Origin: CAYUPI01 sp964446585
GTDB taxonomy: Bacteria; Verrucomicrobiota; Verrucomicrobiia; Limisphaerales; UBA8199
Direction: 5' to 3'
Assembly (NCBI GenBank): GCA_964446585.1
Contig: CAYUPI010000031.1
Location: 1 to 64,000 of the forward strand
DNA: 64,000 nt
A model generated the notes under the pieces. The model was not told where the DNA came from and searched no databases. It saw only the letters and a list, made by a program, of their open reading frames with translations. A program made the position numbers and the translations under genes. Shown in pieces: positions 59,547 through 64,000 of the stretch (positions within the stretch are counted from its first letter, which is position 1; each line of letters opens with the position of its first letter).

Positions 59547-61148
59547 TCAATCCAGCATTTCATAGGCCTTGAGAGTAAGGAATTCCGGCAGCTTTTCAGC
59601 GGCAACCAGTTCATCGAAGAGCCGAGTCGCCTCCGTGAACCGTCCCTTCTCGAAACGCTCCTCACCGCGGTCCGCCCGGATGCGGCGAAGTTCCTCCTGG
59701 ATGAGTTGGCGCACGAGGGGGAGGGTGACTTTGCGGCCATCGTCGAGGATGCCGCGTGGGTTGTGGAGCCATTGCCAAACCTGCGTGCGCGAGATCTCCG
59801 CGGTCGCAGCGTCCTCCATCAGATTGTAAAGCGGCACGCAGCCCATGCCTCCGAGCCAGGCCTCGAGATATTGGATTCCTACGCGGATATTCGTCCGAAG
59901 ACCCTCCTCGGTGATAGTGCCTTTCGGGACTTCGAGGAGTTGCTCCGGGGTGACGGACACATCATCGCGCCTCCGATGGATTTGGTTAGGCTTTTCGCCC
60001 AACACCTTGTCGAGCTCCTCCCTCGCGATGGGAACCAGCCCGGGATGGGCCACCCAGGTACCGTCATGGCCGTCGGTGGCTTCGCGGCGTTTGTCTTCGC
60101 GCACCTTTTGCAGCGCGATTTCGTTGGCTGTGGAGTCGGACTTGACAGGGATGTAGGCGGCCATGCCGCCGATCGCGAATGCGCCGCGCTTGTGGCACGC
60201 CTTGATGCATGAGTGAGTGTAAGCGCGCATGAAAGGAGCCGTCATCGGTACTTGCGCGCGGTCCGGAACGATGAACTCGGGCCGCCGGGCAAACTTCTTG
60301 ATGTAGCTGAACAGGTAATCCCAACGGCCACAGTTGAGGCCGGCGCTGTGCTGGCGCAGTTCGTAAAGGATCTCCTCCATCTGGAACGCAGCCAGGATAT
60401 GCTCGATGAGGACAGTGGCTTTGATGCTACCCTGGGGAATCCCGAGCAACTCCTGCGCGCGAATGAAGACATCGCTCCAGAGGCGTGCCTCGAGATAATG
60501 CTCGAGTTTGGGCAGATAGAAATATACCCCCGAGCCGTGTTCGACGCGGTGGCGCGCGCTGTGGAAGAAGTAGAGAGCGAAATCGAACAAACTGGCGGAT
60601 GCGGACTGGCCGTCCACCCGGACGTGTTTTTCGGACAGGTGCCAACCGCGAGGCCGCACGAGCAGCGTCGCCACGCTGTTATTGAGCCGGTAGCGCCTGC
60701 CTTCCGGACTGGTGTATTCGATGGTGCCGCGAACGGCATCGCGAATATTGAGCTGCCCCTCGAGCGTGCCCGACCAGGTAGGTGAATGAGCGTCCTCGAA
60801 GTCCGCCATGTAGCAGTTGGCGCCGGAGTTCAGCGCGTTGATGACCATTTTGCGGTCCACAGGACCGGTAATCTCGACCCGGCGGTTTTGCAGGTCCTTG
60901 GGCACGGGCGACACCTTCCAGTCGCCATCCCGGATGGATTGCGTCTCGGGCAAAAACCGCGGCATTTCGCCCCGGTCGAGGTCCGCTTGCCGCAGCTCAC
61001 GCTGGCGCAGGAGGTCAAGCCGCCGTGGGTTGAACTCGAGTTGGAGTTGGGCGAAAAAGTTCAACGCGTCCGGTGAGAGAATTTCGGCCTGCTCACCGTT
61101 GACGGGAGCAAGAACCTCGAGGCTCGGCTTTTTTTCGACAATGCTCAT
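59547..61148 (-). CDS. aceB: Malate synthase A
   Basis: 533 residues from the ATG at 61148 (MSIVEKKPSL); a GTG at 61172 would add 8 residues. Conserved blocks are MVINALNSGANCYMADFEDA, SPTWSGTLEGQLNIRDAVRG, RPRGWHLSEKHVRVDGQ, IKATVLIEHILAAFQMEEIL, LNCGRWDYLFSYIKKF, AIGGMAAYIPVKSD, DGTWVAHPGLVPIA and MEDAATAEISRTQVWQWLHN. This is the full A-type enzyme of the usual length, which condenses glyoxylate and acetyl-CoA to malate in the glyoxylate cycle. Isocitrate lyase is not in the window. It is convergent with the ankyrin gene (13 bases apart). Confidence 0.95.
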   Translation of the reverse strand: MSIVEKKPSLEVLAPVNGEQAEILSPDALNFFAQLQLEFNPRRLDLLRQRELRQADLDRGEMPRFLPETQSIRDGDWKVSPVPKDLQNRRVEITGPVDRKMVINALNSGANCYMADFEDAHSPTWSGTLEGQLNIRDAVRGTIEYTSPEGRRYRLNNSVATLLVRPRGWHLSEKHVRVDGQSASASLFDFALYFFHSARHRVEHGSGVYFYLPKLEHYLEARLWSDVFIRAQELLGIPQGSIKATVLIEHILAAFQMEEILYELRQHSAGLNCGRWDYLFSYIKKFARRPEFIVPDRAQVPMTAPFMRAYTHSCIKACHKRGAFAIGGMAAYIPVKSDSTANEIALQKVREDKRREATDGHDGTWVAHPGLVPIAREELDKVLGEKPNQIHRRRDDVSVTPEQLLEVPKGTITEEGLRTNIRVGIQYLEAWLGGMGCVPLYNLMEDAATAEISRTQVWQWLHNPRGILDDGRKVTLPLVRQLIQEELRRIRADRGEERFEKGRFTEATRLFDELVAAEKLPEFLTLKAYEMLD

Positions 61149-61254
61149 TCTCTGGAATGAAACCTTTGACACGTCGCGGGCTTTGAGTCAATGTCCCACA
61201 AATTGCACGGAATTTGCCACATTCAGGGACGTCGTGTAGATATCAATATTGCGC

Positions 61255-64000
61255 ATGGGTAAAGCGTTGATTATCGCAGAGAAGCCTTCTGTGGCTGGCG
61301 ACATTGCCCGCGCACTGGGCGGCTTTAAGAAACTTGAAGACTACTACGAGAGCGATCAGTTTGTGCTTTCGTCGGCCGTGGGCCATTTGCTCGAGCTGCG
61401 CGTCCCCGATCAATACGAGGTGAAACGCGGGAAGTGGACCTTTGCCCATCTGCCGGTTATTCCTCCACATTTCGACCTAAAGCCAATCGAAAAGAATGAG
61501 GCGCGGCTGAAATTGCTGCTCAGGCTAATCAAACGGTCGGATGTCGCTTCGCTGATCAATGCTTGCGACGCCGGGCGTGAGGGCGAACTGATTTTCCGTT
61601 ACATCGTCCGGTATTCCAAATCCAACAAGCCAATCCGCCGGCTCTGGCTGCAATCCATGACGCCAACGGCCATCCGCGAAGGATTCGAGCGCCTGCGCGA
61701 GGACGCAGCAATGTTGCCCCTGGCCGACGCTGCCGTCTGCCGCTCGGAGTCTGATTGGCTGGTGGGCATCAACGGAACGCGAGCGATGACGGCGTTCAAC
61801 TCGAAAACGGGCGGCTTCCATCTCACGACCGTGGGCCGTGTGCAGACTCCGACGCTGGCGATCCTGGTCGAACGCGAGGAACGCATCAAGAATTTCGTGT
61901 CGAAGGATTACTGGGAAATCCACGGCACATTCGGCGCGAAGGCGGGAGAATACCCGGGCCGCTGGTTCGACGAGAACTTTGCGAAAAAAGAGGGCGAGAC
62001 CGACCTCAAAGCGGAGCGCGTCTGGGAGCTCAAGCGGGCCGAAGCCATTCGCGACAAATGCCTGGGCAAGCCGGGTGTCGTCACCGAGGAAAGCAAACCT
62101 ACAACGCAGCTCTCGCCGTTGCTTTACGATTTGACCAGCTTGCAGCGCGAGGCCAATGGGCGGTTCGGATTCTCGGCCAAGAACACCTTGGGACTGGCTC
62201 AGGCGCTCTACGAAAAACACAAGGTGCTTACTTATCCGCGCACCGACTCGCGTGCATTGCCCGAGGACTATTTGGAGACGGTCAAGAAGACACTCGGCGT
62301 GCTGGGCCAAACTCAATATGCAGCGTTCGCGGACCAGATTCTGAAGAGCGACTGGGTCAAACCCAACAAGCGCATTTTCAATAACGCCAAGGTGTCTGAT
62401 CACTTTGCCATCATTCCCACCTCGCTCGCCCCCAAGCATCTGAGCGAGCCCGAGGCCAAGCTTTATGACATGGTTACGAAGCGATTTCTGGCGGTGTTTT
62501 ATCCAGCGGCAGAATTCCTGGTAACCACGCGCATCACGCGGGTAGAGGGCGAGCCGTTCAAGAGCGAAGGCAAAGTGATGATGAATGCGGGCTGGATGGC
62601 GGTTTATGGCAAAGAAGCGCAAACCGAGGACTCGCCCACGCTGGCGCCGGTGCAGCCGAACGAAACAGTGAAAACCTCGACAGTTGAGGTCCAGGCCAGC
62701 CAAACCAAGCCGCCCGCGCGCTTTACCGAAGCAACGCTGCTGAGCGCCATGGAAAGCGCCGGCAAACTGGTCGAAGACGAGGAATTGCGCGAGGCGATGA
62801 GCGAGAAGGGCCTGGGCACGCCGGCCACTCGCGCGCAAATCATCGAGGGCCTGATTTATGAAAAATACGTGCTTCGGCAGGGACGCGAACTGCAACCGAC
62901 GGCCAAGGCGTTTTCGCTAATCGCTCTTCTGCGCGGGCTGGCAATTCCGGAGCTTTCGTCACCGGAACTGACCGGGGACTGGGAGTTCAAGCTGCGCAGC
63001 ATGGCGCGCGGGCAAATGAAGCGCCCGGAGTTCATGAAAGAGATCGCCAACATGACTCGCGAGATCGTTGCGAAGGCCAAGCGCCACGAGAGCGACACCG
63101 TCCCGGGCGATTTCGGCACCTTGAAGGTTCCTTGTCCGAATTGCGGTGGCGAAATTCACGAAAACTACAAAAAGTTTCAATGCCAGAAGTGTGACTTCGG
63201 GCTGTGGAAAATCGTAGCCAGCCGTCAGTTAGAGATTCCTGAAGTCGAGGAGCTTATTGCAAAACGCCAGGTGGGGCCGCTACAAGGCTTTCGCAGCAAA
63301 CAAGGCAAGCCGTTCGCGGCAGTCATCAAGCTCACACCGGAATTGAAACCGGAGTTTGATTTCGGCCAGAGCCAGGCGAATGAGGATGGCGCGGCCGCCA
63401 AAGTCGATTTCACCGGCCAGGAGCCCGTGGGAAAGTGCCCAAAGTGCGGCAGCCGCGTCTTCGAGACCTCGATGCATTACGTCTGCGAGAACACGGTCGG
63501 CCCTCAGCGCACATGCCACTTCCGACGTATCGGCAAAGTGATTTTGCAACAACCTATCGAGCGCGCGCAGGCGCAGAAGCTGCTTGAAACCGGCAAGACC
63601 GATCTGCTCGATAAGTTCATTTCGAAGAAAGGTCGGCCGTTCAAAGCGTTTCTCGCAACCAAAGATGGCGCCGTGGGTTTTGAATTCGCGCCCCGTGAAT
63701 CCAAAGCCAGGACTCGCGCCGTGAAATCGGAGACGCCAAAGGAACCGGCGCCCAAAATCGACTTCAGCGGCCAGGAACCGATTGGCAAATGTCCGAAGTG
63801 CGGCGGACAGGTTTTTGAAACCGAAGCAGGCTATTTGTGCGAGCGGTCGCAAGCGGACAAACGGCCGTGCAAGTTCAAAATCAGTAAAACGATCTTGCAA
63901 CAGCCGATTGAGCGCGCGCAGGCAGTGAAGCTTTTGACCGAGAACAGAACCGACTTGCTCAGAGACTTTATTTCCAAAACCGGCCGCCCGTTCCCGGCCT
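61255..64000 (+). CDS. topB: DNA topoisomerase III (type IA), 3' end beyond window
   Basis: The frame is open from the ATG at 61255 to the window edge (915 codons). The Toprim domain has ALIIAEKPSVAGDIARALGG and INACDAGREGELIFRYIVR. The catalytic Tyr327 is in VLTYPRTDSRALPEDY. Type IA signatures FTEATLLSAMESAGKL and GLGTPATRAQIIEGLIYEKY follow. After about residue 620 come a zinc-finger-like unit (CPNCGGEIHENYKKFQCQKC) and at least two Toprim-C repeats (GKCPKCGSRVFET...C...GKTDLLDKFISKKGRPFKAF). It relaxes or decatenates single-stranded DNA. The long repeat-bearing tail is typical of TopB in this group. It diverges from aceB. Confidence 0.95.
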   Translation, partial: MGKALIIAEKPSVAGDIARALGGFKKLEDYYESDQFVLSSAVGHLLELRVPDQYEVKRGKWTFAHLPVIPPHFDLKPIEKNEARLKLLLRLIKRSDVASLINACDAGREGELIFRYIVRYSKSNKPIRRLWLQSMTPTAIREGFERLREDAAMLPLADAAVCRSESDWLVGINGTRAMTAFNSKTGGFHLTTVGRVQTPTLAILVEREERIKNFVSKDYWEIHGTFGAKAGEYPGRWFDENFAKKEGETDLKAERVWELKRAEAIRDKCLGKPGVVTEESKPTTQLSPLLYDLTSLQREANGRFGFSAKNTLGLAQALYEKHKVLTYPRTDSRALPEDYLETVKKTLGVLGQTQYAAFADQILKSDWVKPNKRIFNNAKVSDHFAIIPTSLAPKHLSEPEAKLYDMVTKRFLAVFYPAAEFLVTTRITRVEGEPFKSEGKVMMNAGWMAVYGKEAQTEDSPTLAPVQPNETVKTSTVEVQASQTKPPARFTEATLLSAMESAGKLVEDEELREAMSEKGLGTPATRAQIIEGLIYEKYVLRQGRELQPTAKAFSLIALLRGLAIPELSSPELTGDWEFKLRSMARGQMKRPEFMKEIANMTREIVAKAKRHESDTVPGDFGTLKVPCPNCGGEIHENYKKFQCQKCDFGLWKIVASRQLEIPEVEELIAKRQVGPLQGFRSKQGKPFAAVIKLTPELKPEFDFGQSQANEDGAAAKVDFTGQEPVGKCPKCGSRVFETSMHYVCENTVGPQRTCHFRRIGKVILQQPIERAQAQKLLETGKTDLLDKFISKKGRPFKAFLATKDGAVGFEFAPRESKARTRAVKSETPKEPAPKIDFSGQEPIGKCPKCGGQVFETEAGYLCERSQADKRPCKFKISKTILQQPIERAQAVKLLTENRTDLLRDFISKTGRPFPA

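Noticed and set aside
61525..62895. Minus-strand open frame of 456 codons
   Set aside because: It is antisense to the topoisomerase III gene, whose catalytic and zinc motifs are all in the plus frame.

Overview
The window reads as a chromosomal contig of a Verrucomicrobiota-like bacterium (PVC superphylum, Pedosphaerales/Limisphaerales type). This is inferred from family content, not from a search. The pointers are ECF-type sigma factors paired with WD40 Ser/Thr kinases, the PVC-type CxxCH 'membrane-bound dehydrogenase', verrucomicrobial pseudopilins, large secreted Ig/HYR/beta-helix proteins ending in a '..YRALLLP' domain, and many copies of an 'ACCACAGATG' interspersed repeat. I saw no tRNA, rRNA, CRISPR array, transposase or integrase. 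A 100-N assembly gap lies at 34142-34241.

Region 1 (1-1498): a minus-strand FAD-dependent oxidoreductase cut by the left edge. Region 2 (about 1.5-18.3 kb) is the most unusual part. It holds two copies of a module made of an ECF-like sigma factor, a membrane Ser/Thr kinase with an outer WD40 part, and an array of very small exported proteins. Those proteins share an almost invariant Tat-type leader (MNDKFDELAK...TRRGALKKFG...) followed by unrelated, mostly cysteine-rich cores. I count eleven leader-bearing short genes (one with an internal amber codon, one truncated), one start-less fragment, one copy of the leader fused to a HAF-repeat protein, and one pseudopilin that starts with the same first six residues. 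A CapA-like protein closes the first module. Six of these genes, including the second kinase, share a candidate promoter (TGYAAY, 16-19 bases, then a GTA-containing hexamer).

Region 3 (18.3-25.8 kb): a CII-like HTH protein, a small unknown protein, LeuD, and a pair consisting of a FecR-TPR-beta-barrel outer-membrane protein and a CHASE2 adenylate cyclase. Region 4 (25.9-36 kb): two tandem paralogous giant secreted proteins on the minus strand. A remnant of the cyclase 3' end between them records the duplication.

Region 5 (36-64 kb): mostly housekeeping and envelope genes: PAP2 phosphatase, S9-type hydrolase, pseudopilin with a coupled beta-CASP nuclease, a CarB that stops at half length, PVC heme protein, two Deg/HtrA proteases, a phosphotransacetylase split into two genes in reversed order, a secreted putative metalloprotease, a histidine kinase/response regulator pair, an ankyrin protein, malate synthase, and DNA topoisomerase III cut by the right edge. 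Short interspersed repeats have entered several coding sequences in frame.
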